In this document: positions 32,640-45,122 of the stretch, piece after piece | How the letters are laid out: every line of letters starts with the position of its first letter | Position numbering within the stretch: the stretch's first letter is position 1 | Assembly (NCBI GenBank): GCA_032690845.1 | Contig: CM064423.1 | Coordinates: 32,510,044 to 32,574,043, forward strand | DNA length: 64,000 nt | Direction of reading: 5' to 3' | DNA from: Eleusine coracana subsp. coracana | Lineage: Eukaryota; Streptophyta; Magnoliopsida; Poales; Poaceae | The notes under the pieces: generated by a model | Database searches by the model: none | Told to the model about the DNA's origin: nothing | The model's input: the letters and a program-made list of their open reading frames with translations, nothing else | Program-made: the position numbers and the translations under genes

Positions 32640-35600
32640 TGTGACATCCCATAGCTAATCATCAATTAATTAATACTAAACACTAATTAGTAAGCAAGAT
32701 TAAGCCAAGGGTGATTAAAGAATCACATAAAATGATGAAACCCTAATCAATTTAATTTGAGGCCAAAATAAAACCCTTAGAGCATGGTTATGAAGAAACT
32801 CAAATTTTCTACACAACTTATACCAAATAAATTCATGAGCATGTTTGGAATAATAAAACATAATTTTAGATCAAATATGAGACTTTTATTCCAATTAGAA
32901 GTACCCTAATTAATTAATTAAAGTATAGAAACCTTTTCAAATAAAATTTTATTCTAAAATAATTTTTATTCGATATGGTCCAAGTGGACCCCACTAAAGC
33001 CTCACAAATATCTCCAGGGACCTATGTTTAAAATCCCATCTCGTTTGGACCTAAGGAAGTATTTTATTTGAATTAAATCCTAACAAGGACCAATCTGCAA
33101 ATATTTAATTTAATCGGAGGGCCTTATTGAAAAATCCGCTTGTCTTCTTCCTCCTCTCGCTGACGCCGTTTAGAGCCGCCCACGCGCGCGTGCCCGCCTT
33201 TTGCGTTGATTGCTCGCTTCCCCCGCTGCCCGGCTTCGTCGCGCATGCGCTGCCCTGCATCATTGCTCGCTGAGCCGCCTTGTGCCGCGAAAACCGTCGC
33301 TCTTCTCCTGCCGATTGCTGCCGCCATTGCCGCAGCATGGCCTCGCTGCACCGCGCGTGCCCGAGCCAGCCGGCCTTGACCGAGACCTCAAACCGGCGCG
33401 CGCTCCCCTCTCGGATTCGCTGCTACCAACCGAGCCTCGTTGGCCCATAAACACACCTTCCCCGGCCGTAACTCTCTGCCCACCGCCATTACCGAACCAA
33501 GCTCCAGCTCAAGCTCGAGTCGCCACTCACCCAACGCCTCCCCGGCTCAACAAAACCCATAAATCAGTGCGCAAGAACCCTCGGCAGCTCTACATGGCCT
33601 TCAATTCCATTCTCCCTCCGTAGCCATAGAGATCGACCTCTGCTTTGTTTTACCGGCCAAAACTGACCACCACCTATTCCATTGTCCGATTTGTCTTCCG
33701 TAGCAAGCATCTTCCCAATTAGTTTGGCAGGACACTAGCTTCACTCCAGGCGCACCCATCTACTTCGTGCTCTCCTAATTTGGTGGTTCACGGTGAGAGC
33801 AGTTCCTTTTTTTTCTGCCGTTGTTTTCTGGTCAGCCATGCCTCAACGTCGACCTCCTACCTGCGGCAACCCTCGACGAGTTCGTCCTTGATACCCACGT
33901 TGTCCGCTACCTTCTGAAGGTCTACGAAGAAACAAAATCCGATTTGGTGCCTTCTACTGCCGACAAGTCGCCGCGGAACGTTGCTCCTTGCCGCTAGTCG
34001 CCGCCGGCCATCCTCCGGTGAGCGCGTGACCCCGGGACTTCCTCTCACGGGTGCGCCTCGATGCGCACATCGTTTTAGCACTCTTGGAGCCGAGCTCCGT
34101 CGCTCGACAGCCGCAGCAGCGAGCTTTGACCGACTTCCAGCGGGTCTCCGGTGACGCCCAGTTGGTAATATCTGGCTGCTGACTCGCGCTGATGTGGTCT
34201 GCTACATGGCGCTAATGCAGCCCTGAGTTGGCATTAGTTAATTCCTGAAAAATCTTAGAAAAAGCTGAAACATTCTAAAACTCATAGTAAATAAATTACA
34301 AATCCAATGAAGCCCAAATAAAATTTGCTAGTCTTCTCCTTATGTGCAATATCACAAAAAAAATAATAAAATGATGCCTCTGTACTAGTATTTTTAATAA
34401 TTAATTATCTCATTCCAAACACTAAATACATCACTATAAATTCTAGGTATGCAACTTAAATCTGATTTTTGGCATGCACTGTTATTTAATGATGTTATAC
34501 CACCCTAAATTTTGGTTAGTCAGAATATGTATTATTTTATACCCTAGAAGTTATTTAGCATTTTTGCTTATAAAAATGCTAGTAAATAAAATAGAAAATT
34601 CTAGGAGCTGCCACTTGGTGAAAATAATTATTTTACATGTCTCTGTACATGATAAATCACCCATGTCCAGAAACACATATGTACTTTAGTAAATGAATTA
34701 ATTGCTCTTAAGACTATATAAACCCTATTAAATGACTTATGCACATAAATAATAAAGTCAGAACTGGTTTCATTGAAGCATATGGCTTCAAGAACATGTT
34801 AATAAACTAGTTGTCACATTAACACCACTGTATTTTGCATTTGGCATATTATTGCATGTGCGGTATAACGTTAACGCCTTCATTTTAGGTATCGAAAATC
34901 AGGAGCCAGAACCGGATTTTCAACAGGACCATAATACTAAGGAGCAAGAGATTGTAGTTGCTAACACTTGTGCTGATCAAGGCAAGCCTCAGTTTGCATA
35001 TGCTATTTTATAAAGTTTTGCTAATTTCAATATATCACTGCTAGTGACTATATTGAATGGTGCATTAAGTTAATAGGAGTTGGTTGAAAATCCACTTGCA
35101 CACTATCCAAATGTCCCATGTTAATGTTATAGGAGTCATGGTAGGATTCGGTACTAAATTGCTATGCTTAGTAATAGGATATTATTGGTAGTCCTGCTAC
35201 TATTGCTAAGAGAATGACTTGATTACTAAACTTGAACTTAATGAAATAAATTTACTTTGATGTTATGACCGGGCAGGGATAATGCATGTGTAGGTTTGCA
35301 GCAACACATGGGTGTTGACTACGGTAGTCCTGCCTTGTCGAACCTAGAACCTGTCCGTCGTTGGCCCTTTGATCAAGCATTGAACAGTACTGAATACATG
35401 CTAGTTTATAGGCACTAGTAAACCGATGTAGCACTAAAATTACTTGCAATAGGAACGATTAAGGTGCATTGGTCATTGACCCTTCTACTGCTGGAGTGGG
35501 CGGTTCATGCCACGAAGTACTGTTGGCAGAACGGCATGCCCACTCGGTGTCACCACACACAGTCTGAGGTGTAAGTTCTTTTATTATGAAAGATTGTTGT

Positions 35601-36375
35601 ATACGATCTTAATTGGTGCGTACACGTCGTGTACTTCGGGGTTTCCCAGCTGGTGTAAATCTATTGCAATTGCTGTCGCTCGTAGAAATGAGTACGCTTG
35701 TTCAGTGAGTCATCACGTAGTCGAATGGAATTAAGAATTGGATTATCGCTTATGTTTATTACTGATGATTATTATTGCTGCTATTTTTATATTTTTGTAT
35801 TCACTATATGTTAGGCCTATTTATTCTTGCACTATGCCACTAAAGTTATATTTCGGCTACACCCAGTTAAATTGGTTAAATAAAAATGGATAGAACTAAT
35901 AGGTTGCTTAGTGCAAGTCTTTTAAAATTAGCCATCCTATTAGAGCCAATGCATGTCTAGGTCTTTGACGGGTAAGCCTTTCTGAGTAATTAGCACTCAG
36001 GCTTTGTGCCACTGTTGTTTTCAGGTAATTCAGAGATAGAACTGCCTATTGATTTGCTACCGTGGGACATGCAAGTCGCTGAAGGCTGGACTGCCCACTG
36101 GGAGTCTAAGCTGCCGCCGCAGTGATGTTGTGTGCTGCTAGTGTGATGATTCTTGGGCATGAGTCATTACCACCGTTGTATTGTTGAGCGATCGTTCTAG
36201 TATTCGTATTTCCTTCTGTTGTTTTTGAAATCTCGTGAACTTGTAATATTTCCGCTGCACTTTAAATACTCTAATAATGTAATAATTCGACTTAATTTGG
36301 AAATTATGTTGTATTATCAAATTTCTGCTTTATCAGCACTGTTGGAACCTCGATCCTCTGGGAAGGGGCGACACA
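32640..36375. mobile_element. 3.7-kb solo-LTR-like insertion, Tat/LARD type
   Basis: Ends TGTGACATCCC and GGGGCGACACA (imperfect inverted ends, TG..CA) with a 5-bp target duplication GCCAC (32635-32639 and 36376-36380). No internal copy of its ends and no retroviral domain, so I read it as one very long LTR rather than a whole element. The 5' third is AT-rich, 33120-34160 is GC-rich with a proline-rich pseudo-ORF (33210-33623), and the rest is AT-rich. Long non-coding LTRs like this occur in Tat-lineage and LARD elements of grasses. Family not assigned. Confidence 0.75.
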
Positions 36376-36836
36376 GCCACCAATGTGGAGTTCTCGCACA
36401 CGAGCCCGCAATAACTCGTGGAGTGAAGACACGGTTGCGTCACTGCTGGCACCAAGGCGCAAGCTGGCCTCCCTCGAGAACTTGCCAGACTTCTTGAGCC
36501 GACACGGATGCTCACTAGCAATGTCCCTTTCACCGACGGGTTCAAACCGGGTACAAACATGTGACGGCCTTCACAACCGATCACGATAGGCTCAATCATC
36601 GACACCTAACCAGTCTAGGTCTCACCATAGACCAAGAGTAACAACCTAGATCACACCCTCAAGGACATCCTAGCCTTAAATGTGCAAGATGCTCAAGTTA
36701 CTCTCCCTAACACTCTCAATATATGCAATATCTCCTCCTAGTGCTCTCCTCTTTTCCTCTTGGCTCTCACCAAATGCTCCAAGCAATTCCAGTGGCCAAG
36801 AGAGGTCTCCAAGACCTCAGCAACAAAGTTATATAG

Positions 36837-38529
36837 TGAAAGTGCATCTAGGCCCCTAATTTTATTTTGGTGATTGGGGTCAATACAATTAAGAATGGAC
36901 TAATGCTTTCGTTGAATATGTGTGTAGATGACTATCTTAATTGATGAATGAAATGCATTAAAACAAAAAAGGAGAAAAGAAGATGTCATTTGCCTCAAAT
37001 TGAAAGTCTAAAATTCACTCAAGAATGAAGGATTCATGTTGTTTTTATTTCTAATCTTGAGTATAGGTAAACCTTACTATTAAGAAGAGTCTAATTTACA
37101 AATTTGGTAAAGTCAAATGCTCAAACTTCTCAAAAATTCCATTTTTGTCGCCCTCTGTTTTTACCTTCATCGACAGTGCCGATGGTCCTCACCGGCAGTG
37201 CTGATCCACTCTCCCAGAGGCACTGTGATGCCCAGACACTTCTCTGGCTTCTGTCTTGTCATCATCGGCAGTGCCGATGGCCACATCGGTAGTGCCGGTT
37301 GCTTCATCTAGAGAAGGCTGTTCTCTCTGGCTCTCTGGCTGTAGCTCATCGGCAGTGTCGATCACCCTGATCGGCAGTGCCGGTCGGTTCAACTAGAGAA
37401 CCACTCTTTCTGTCTGGCTCAGCCTGTAGCTCCTCGGCAGTGTCGATCCCCTGATCGGTAGTGCCGGTCCCCTCTCCATAGAGACTATCAACCCTCGGGC
37501 TCTCTGGCTGACTGTGATCGGCAGTGCCGGTCAAGGTCTCCAGAGATGACTTGTCTTCTCTGTGATTGCGTCATCGGCAATGCCGATGTCTTGATCAACA
37601 GTGCTGGTGCGGGCTGAATCCTTTCCTGCCGATCTATGACAGTGTGTCAGAAATCCTACTGGCAGTGCCGATGGCTTGATCGGCGGTGCCGGTGCGGGGC
37701 GTTCAGACAGGCCAACGGCTCTTTTTGAGCCCCTTGTATAAAAGGGTCTCACCCCACTTCGTGCCCTAACACTAGAACCTGAAAATCATTTGGCACTTTT
37801 GAGCTTGACTCTCCTCACTCTCCCACTCCAAGTCCAAGCTTCATTCCTTGAGCTAGGTTTTGAGTGAGCCATTGATTCCTTATGAAAAGAGCACCCCTCC
37901 ACTCTTGAGCATTCGATTTAATCATCTTTGTAACTTGTGCTTGTTACTCTTGGAGCTTTGCTCCTAGACGGTTAGAGGTGCCCGTAGAGATTCTAATTTG
38001 TGTGGTGACGCCTTGGGAGTTTGTATCACCCATCCCATAAGGGATTTGCTAATGGAGAACTCGAGCTCGATCTTTGTGGTTGCTTGAGTGAGAATAGGGT
38101 TGAAAGAGACCTGGTCCTTTGTGGACTTTTCAACGGAGACATAGGGTTCTTTGTGAGCCCGAACTTCGGTAACAAATCTTGTGTCTCCGTGTGTCCTTTT
38201 ATTTACTTGTTGTTTAATTACTCATTATCTAGGGTTTGTTCTTGTATTTGCTTAAATTGCTAGATCTACTTGAGTAGCCCTTGTTTTGTTATTTCCTATT
38301 GTCATAGTGTTCCTTTTATTCTACTGTTGTAGTCAATTATCACATAGTAACTGCGAAACCACTTAAACCTAGGTTGCACACGACTGTCTGTTCATCCATC
38401 GGCACTGCCGATCACCCATTAGCAGTGGCCATTGGCACTGCCGGTTAGTCTAATAAATTTGTTTAAGTCCTATTTCGCAGGATTTTTAGATTTTCCTATT
38501 CACTCCTCCTCCCCTCTAGGCAACTTTCA
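36837..38529 (+). repeat. 5' LTR of element D (1,693 bp)
   Basis: TATAAAA at 37737-37743 lies after seven palindrome modules (37162-37700), mostly pairs ending CCGAT then CCGGT, spaced about 85 bp. Another pair lies at 38399-38452. The end GGCAACTTTCA is at 38529. Confidence 0.95.
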
Positions 38530-38557
38530 ATTGAAGGCTTAACCGCTTGAAGATAAG
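38530..38557 (+). other. Leader of D with primer-binding site deleted
   Basis: After the LTR comes ATTG and then AAGGCTTAACCGC. In A and B the same place reads TGGTATCAGAGCC, AAGTGCTCATC, then GGCTTNACCGCC. About 27 bases, including nearly all of the primer-binding site, are gone in D. Confidence 0.75.
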
Positions 38558-40837
38558 ATGACAAAGGGAAACAAAATTCTGCCTAGTGGAACATCCAGAG
38601 CAGGGACCGAGGATGATGTATTTGGAGAGAATCCAAGGACTGGAGATATTGATAAAGATGGGCTACCAAAAACCTACAACAATGTCATGTTTGATTATGA
38701 TGATCTCAAAGAAGATCGCATTGGGCAAGTGTCCGGTAGACTCCCCTACTTTGATGGACAATTTTGTGATCATTGGAAATGCAAGATGATGATATATTTG
38801 GAATCCATGAGTCCTCATATTGCAAGTATAACCGAGAATGGTTTCTTGTGGGAAAATAGAGACAATCCAACCCGTAAGGATCAAATCAACATTCATTGCA
38901 ATGCCATGGCTGCTAGTGCAATTGTTTCCGCACTTAGTGCCACCGAGTATGACAAGGTAGCCGGAATAAAGAATGCCAACCAACTATGGAGAAAACTTGA
39001 GGTTATCTATGAGGGCATTGATTCCGTTAAAGATGCAAGACTTGAAAAATTACAAAATGAGTTCAACTTGTTCATCATGGGTCTGTGAGAAGCCCCAAAA
39101 GGAGTTCATGATAGGCTCATGAGAATTGTGAATCAAAGAAGAGCACTAGGAGCTAGAATGACCGACTTGGATATCAACAAGAGACTACTACAAGCATTAC
39201 GACCTTGGGATAGCAACATTTGCTCAAACATTAGAGAGAAGGACAACTTTAAAACATTCTCCACCGATGAAGTGCTCAGGAAGCTTCTTTCCCAAAAGCA
39301 ACAAAATAATCAAGCCAACAAAATAAATGCCTTGATCAAGCAAATTGAGGGAGCAAATGGTGACAAAAATAATGTAGCACTCAATGCTACATGAGAAAAG
39401 CAAGAAAGGAAGAAGAAGAAAGTGGTTGACTTTAATGATGAAGATAGTGTTGATGAGATGGCATTACTTGTGAAAAGATTCAAGTCATTCCTTAAGAAAG
39501 ATGGCCATAAGAAGAAAAGCCATAATAAAGGCAAAGCAAGAAAGTCAAAGAGAACTTGCTATGAATGTGGTGATGAAGGGCATTTCATTGCGGAATGTCC
39601 AAAGAAGAAGAACAAGAAGCATAGAAGAGGTGAAGCTCATGTTGGCCAAGAATGGAATTTCGATGACTCATCCTCTTCATCATCTTCCTCCTCCGAATCC
39701 GACTCGGATGAGGGAGGCATTGCTACACTTGCCATTGGCGTCACTCCCACCAACACTTCTCTATTTGGGAGCTTGAGTGATGATGATGATGACAACACTA
39801 CTAAGTGCCTTATGGCAAGAGGATCAAAGGTAACAAAATCTAAACACAAGCGTTCCTCTTATGCTAGTAGTAGTGATGATGATGATGATGACGATGATGT
39901 TAATGCTTCACTTCCCAAAATGCTTAAATTTATGGAATTACTTGAAAAACAAAAGGAAGAAAATGATAGGCAAGAGGAGCTACTTGAGAAACAAGAAGAC
40001 TTGCTTATTCTTGAAAATAAAAGAAACCTTGAATTAGAGAAGCTCCTAGAAGAAGAGAGAAAGAAAAATAATGACTTAACTATGTCTCTCACTAAAATTG
40101 AGAATACTTGTGAGAATGTTAAGAGCACTAAAGATGAACTTCAAGAGAAGTATGAGGATTTGGAAAAGACTCATAAGTCTCTTGAAGAACAATATAGGAT
40201 TCTTTCAACTTTCACATCCTCCTCAAATAATTCCTCTCATGCTTCCACTAGCAAAGGATGTGATAGATGCTATAATATCGATGTTAATGCTTGTGCTTCT
40301 AATATCAAATTGATTGATGATTTGAACAAGCAAGTAAAAGCTCTTGAAAGCAAGATACAACATGAGAAAAATATTGTTGATGATGAGAAGGAAAAGTATG
40401 CAAGAGGTGCATACTCATATACTAGAATGCCACATGTCATGGATGGCATTGGTTATGTTGAGGGTGCTAAGCACAATGCTAGGGAGAACAAGAAAGGGAA
40501 GGAATTCCTCAAGTTCACCAAGGAAGGATCTTATCAAAAGAAGCAAGCCATGAACAATGAAACTAACCAAACTTCTTTTGTTAATGATTTTCATGCTAAT
40601 GTGCCTAACACCTCATGTGCACTCTTTCATGATTTTGATGCCTCTTACGTGCTCATGAGAAACATGCATGGTCGTGTCTTTGCTAAATATGTTGGGCCAC
40701 ACAACAAGAGGCCAAAGACTTGTGTGTGGGTCTCCAAAGTGCTTGTGACTAACGTAAAAGGACCCAAGCTTGGGTACCTAAAAACAAAGCTTAATTTGTT
40801 TTGTAGGACTATGTCCTTGGAGGATCAAGTTCGGTGA
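38558..40837 (+). pseudogene. Gag of Sirevirus D
   Basis: One frame of about 760 codons from MTKGNKILPSG, broken by TGA at 39086 and 39392, both plausibly former CGA. The N-terminal capsid-like region has LPYFDGQFCDHWKCKM and ANQLWRKLEVIYEG. The CCHC knuckle is CYECGDEGHFIAECP (about 39559). After it come Ser- and Asp-rich tracts, a long coiled coil (about 39930-40200, many Glu/Lys/Leu heptads) and a C-terminal tail with GPHNKRPKTCVWVSK. This long Gag with a coiled coil behind the zinc knuckle is typical of Sireviruses. The frame ends just as the protease opens in the -1 frame. Confidence 0.9.
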
Positions 40838-43800
40838 TTGATAGTGGATGCACCAATCATATGACCGGAGACAAAAAGATGTTCAAGTCATTTGAGCCAA
40901 GTCACAACAAAAATGAGTACATCATATTTGGTGACAATGGAACGGGACAAGTACTTGGTTATGGTAAAGTCTCTCTCACTCCTTCGTACTCTCTCTCTAA
41001 GGTTATGCTTGTTGATCACGTTGACTTCAATCTTTTGTCCATTTTGCAAATTTGTAAAATGGGCTATGATTGTTTGTTCAACGAATGTGGTGTGACAGTC
41101 TATAAGAGGAGTGATGGCTCGGTTGCTTTGAAGGGTGTGCTTAAAGGAAAGCTTTATGTTGTGGACTTCTCCATGGATGAAGCTAGACTTGGTACATGCT
41201 TATTAGCAAAGTCCAACATGGGGTGGTTGTGGCATAGAAGGCTAGCCCATGTTGGTATGACAAATCTTCACAAACTCCAAAGGGGCGGCCACATCATAGG
41301 ACTAACCGACGTTTGCTTTGAGAAGGATAAAATTTGTAGTGCATGCCAAGCGGGGAAACAAGTTGGAGTATCACACCCCGCCAAGAATGTGATGACCACC
41401 ACAAGGCCTTTGGAGATGTTGCACATGGACCTTTTCGACCCCGTCTCCTACATGAGTATTGGTGGCAAAAATATGGTCTTGTAATTGTTGATGACTTTTC
41501 TCGCTTCACGTGGGTATTCTTTTTGCATAATAAAGGTGAAGTAAAAGATGTGCTCAAGACATTCATAAAAAGTTAACAAAATGAATATGAAGTCAAGATC
41601 AAGAAAATAAGGAGTGACAACGGCACCGAATTCAAGAACACTCAAGTTGAAGAGTATCTCAATGAAGAAGGCATCAAGCATGAATTTTCGGCACCCTACT
41701 CCCCTCAACAAAATGGGGTGGCCGAAAGAAAGAATCGCACGCTCATTGAGATGGTAAGAACAATGCTTGATGAATACAAGACGTCCGACCGCTTTTGGGC
41801 CGAAGCCGTCAACACCGCATGCCATGCCTCCAACCGGTTGTATCTCTATTGACTACTGAAGAAAACATCATATGAGCTACTAACCAGTAACAAGCCTAAT
41901 ATTTCCTACTTTTGTGTTTTTGGGAGCAAATGCTTTATGCTAAACAAGAAACCCAAGAGTTCTAAGTTTGCTCCAAAAATTGATGAAGGTTTCTTGCTTG
42001 GTTATGGGTCGAATGTTCATGCCAATCGTGACATTTGATGAATCTAATGGCTTTGAAGGGGAGCAAGTTGTTAATGATAGTGTAGATGATGAAGCTCCTA
42101 GAAATGTAATAAAAAGGATGGCCATTGGTGATGTGAGACCACAAGAAACATCAAGTATTGAAAATCAACCCTCTCCCTCAAGACAAAACCAACATCATGA
42201 GAATGAAAAAATAGATCACGCAAGTGGTCAAGATCAAGATGTTGGGGATCATGAACAAGCATCAAGTAATGATTCTCAAAGACATGATGAAGAGGTTAAT
42301 AAAGATGGTGGTCAAGAAAGCTCACATCCACCACACCCAAGAGTGCATCAAAATGTACAACGTGATCACGCCGTCGAGCAAATTCTTGGAGATATTGACA
42401 TGGGGGTAATCACTAGATCTCGAGTTAGTAGTTTTTGTGAACATTACTCTTTTGTCTCTTCTATGGAGCCATTTAGGGTAGAACAAGCACTTGAGGATGC
42501 GGATTGGATGCTGGCCATGCAAGAAGAATTGAACAACTTCACAAGAAATGAAGTGTGGACATTGGAGGAAAGGCCAAAGAACAAGAATGTTGTGGGCACC
42601 AAATGGGTGTTCCACAACAAACAAAATGAAGATGGTGTTGTGACAAGAAACAAGGCAAGGCTTGTGGCAAAGGGGTATTCACAAGTACAAGGTTTGGATT
42701 TTGATGAAACTTATGCCCCCGTAGCAAGGCTTGAGTCTTTTAGAATATTACTTGCTTTTGCTACTCACCATGATTTTAAGTTGTACCAAATGAACGTGAA
42801 AAGTGCATTCCTAAATGAGCCAATCAAGGAAGAGGTGTATGTGGAGCAACCACCGGGCTTTGAAGACTCACAGTATCCTAACCATGTTTATAAACTCCAT
42901 AAGGCGCTCTATGGGCTTAAGCAAGCCCCAAGAGCATGGTATGAATGACTTAGAGATTTTCTTGTTAAAAAGGGTTTTGTCATTGGCAAGGCCGATGCAA
43001 CCCTCTTCACTAAGCGTTTTGGTGATGATATCTTTGTATGCCAAATATATGTCGATGACATTATATTTGGTTCTACTAACCAAACCTTTTGTGATGAATT
43101 TAGCAAGATAATGACCAAAAGGTTCGAGATGTCCATGATGGGAGAATTGACATTCTTTCTAGGCTTCCAAGTGAAGCAACTAAAGGAGGGCACCTTCATG
43201 TGTCAAGCAAAGTACACACAAGACTTATTGAAGAAATTTGACATGGACAAGGCAAAGCCCATCAAAACTCCCATGCCAACAAATGGCCACCTCGACCTCA
43301 ACAAAGAGGATAAACCCGTTGATCAAACGGTATATCGCTCCATAATAGGCTCTTTGCTTTATGTTTGTGCATCTAGGCCCGACATCATGCTTAGTGTGTG
43401 TATGTGTGCACGTTTTCAAGTCGCTCCAATGGAGTGTCACATGGTGGCCGTTAAGAGAATATTGAGATATTTGGTTCACACACCCAACCTAGGGCTTTGG
43501 TACCTCAGGGGCTCAAAGTTCAACCTATTAGGCTATTCCGATGCGGATTATGCCGGGGATAACGTAGATAAAAAGAGTACCTCTGGTACATGCCAGTTTT
43601 TGGGTAGGTCTCTAGTGTCATGGTCATCCAAGAAACAAAATTCCGTTGCACTTTCCACGGCTGAAGCGGAGTATGTTACAGCCGGTAGTTGTTGTGCACA
43701 ACTACTTTGGATGAGACAAACTCTAAGGGACTACGGTTACAAATTGAGCCGTGTTCCTCTCCTATGTGATAATGAGAGTGCCATAAAGCTTGCTTATAAC

Positions 43801-44001
43801 CCCGTTGAGCATTCGCGCACAAAGCATATAGATATTCACCACCACTTCTTGAGAGATCATTCTATAAAGGGGGATATAGAAGTTAGTCATGTGCGAACCG
43901 AAGATCAACTAGCCGATATATTCACCAAGCCCCTAGATGAGAAGAGATTTTGCTATCTTAGGAGTGAACTAGATATTCTTGACTCTAGCAATGTGATATA
44001 G
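40834..44001 (+). pseudogene. Pol of Sirevirus D
   Basis: Protease DSGCTNHMTG at 40840. Integrase: WHRRLAHVGM, CSACQAGK, HMDLFDP (Gly of LFGP changed to Asp), IRSDNGTEFKN, and SPQQNGVAERKN with the catalytic Glu kept. A one-base loss near 41465 and stops at 41574 and about 41851 break it. Near 42020 a deletion fuses the integrase end (LLGYGSN) to the linker VTFDESNG. RT: WVFHNKQNEDG, then QMNVKSAF, where the motif A catalytic Asp reads Asn, then YVDDIIFGS. A TGA at 42946 probably replaces CGA. RNase H: LGYSDADYAGD, LSTAEAEYV, CDNESAIKL, HIDIHHHF, ending near SSNVI at 44001. Confidence 0.92.
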
Positions 44002-44472
44002 AGGATGTGCACATCTGAATGGTGATTGTTTCATTATTGCAAAAATCAGTGCTTTATGTCAAAAGTCCATTATTTTTGCTATTGGTGCTAAGTTTTGATC
44101 TCTAGATCAAATCTTGTCAAAATATGGTTATTGTTATGAGATGTTGAGTGTTGGCTGGCCATAGCATGTCAAGATCTCCCCGTCCATCAAAAACTATTTT
44201 GAAAACTCCCCTCCTATCTTGTTCTGTACTCTGTTCTGTCTGATGTTCAGTGGATCGTCACTGCCGGTGCCCTTATCGTCACTGCCAATTAGATGTCCAA
44301 CAGAGACAGCCTTCTATCTGGGATTTTTGTCCCTTGGGCAGCCCTCATCGGCACTACCGATGCTCACCATCGACACTGCTGATGCGGGCCTAGACCTTGT
44401 GCTTTAACCCGCACCAGCACTGCCGACGCCTAGAACCGGCACTGCCGATGCGGGGTCCAGCTTCCGAAATCC

Positions 44473-44497
44473 ACTCGGTCCCCTCACGGGACCGAGT
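44473..44497 (+). promoter_or_regulatory. Conserved hairpin upstream of env-like gene (D)
   Basis: ACTCGGTCCC and GGGACCGAGT form a perfect 10-bp stem with loop CTCAC, 626 bp before the env-like ATG. Also in E at 6059-6081. Confidence 0.6.
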
Positions 44498-45108
44498 CTT
44501 TTCTTAGTTCTTGCCCTTCCTCGCCGCCTCTCTCTCTCCTCTCTAACCCTAACCAAAATCTTCCTCTCCAAAAACTTGCTAATCTTTGTGGAATCAAGCG
44601 GGGAGTGGATCAAATCATCTCCTAGGCCTTCCCTCCTCCATCCCCTCCCGGATTTGAAGAACCTTTTTGAAGGTATTTTTTAAAATCTCCATCTTTTGAA
44701 TCTTGCAATGCCTCATGTTTTTGCGTAAATTCACTTGATAGAGATGTTCATCTAGGAGTAGCATAGTCACCCATGCAATTTGGTAAAGTTTTAGTGGCTA
44801 AATCTCAATTTTTAGTGGATTTAGGGTTTGATTCTCCCTCGGTCGGCACTGCTGATGGCCCCCACCGGCACTGCCGATCGAGAGATCTAGAAACCCTAAG
44901 TGACCGTTGCAGCAGTCGGTTTGCACTGATCGGCACTGCCGATGTCAGTCATCGGCACTGCCGGTTGGGTCAACCAGAGAGCAGTTTCACTCGGGCTGCT
45001 TTCTGTTTGACCCACCCACTGCCGATGGCTCCCATCGGCACTGCCGATCAGAGCAAACCAGAGAGCAGTTCAATACTATTTTTGTTGCAATCTTTACACA
45101 CCACTTCT

Positions 45109-45122
45109 TCTCTCCTTGACAG
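45109..45122 (+). promoter_or_regulatory. 3' splice-site-like sequence before env-like ATG (D)
   Basis: TTCTCTCCTTGACAG directly precedes ATG 45123. Upstream sequence is pyrimidine-rich. The same arrangement is kept in E. Confidence 0.55.

Noticed and set aside
33210..33623. 137-codon proline-rich ORF
   Set aside because: Lies in the GC-rich centre of a non-coding 3.7-kb LTR-like insertion; composition explains the open frame.
37162..37700. Regular short repeats with near-even spacing, CRISPR-like at first sight
   Set aside because: Repeats are imperfect palindromes in pairs inside an LTR upstream of TATAAAA, in a plant genome. Not a CRISPR array.
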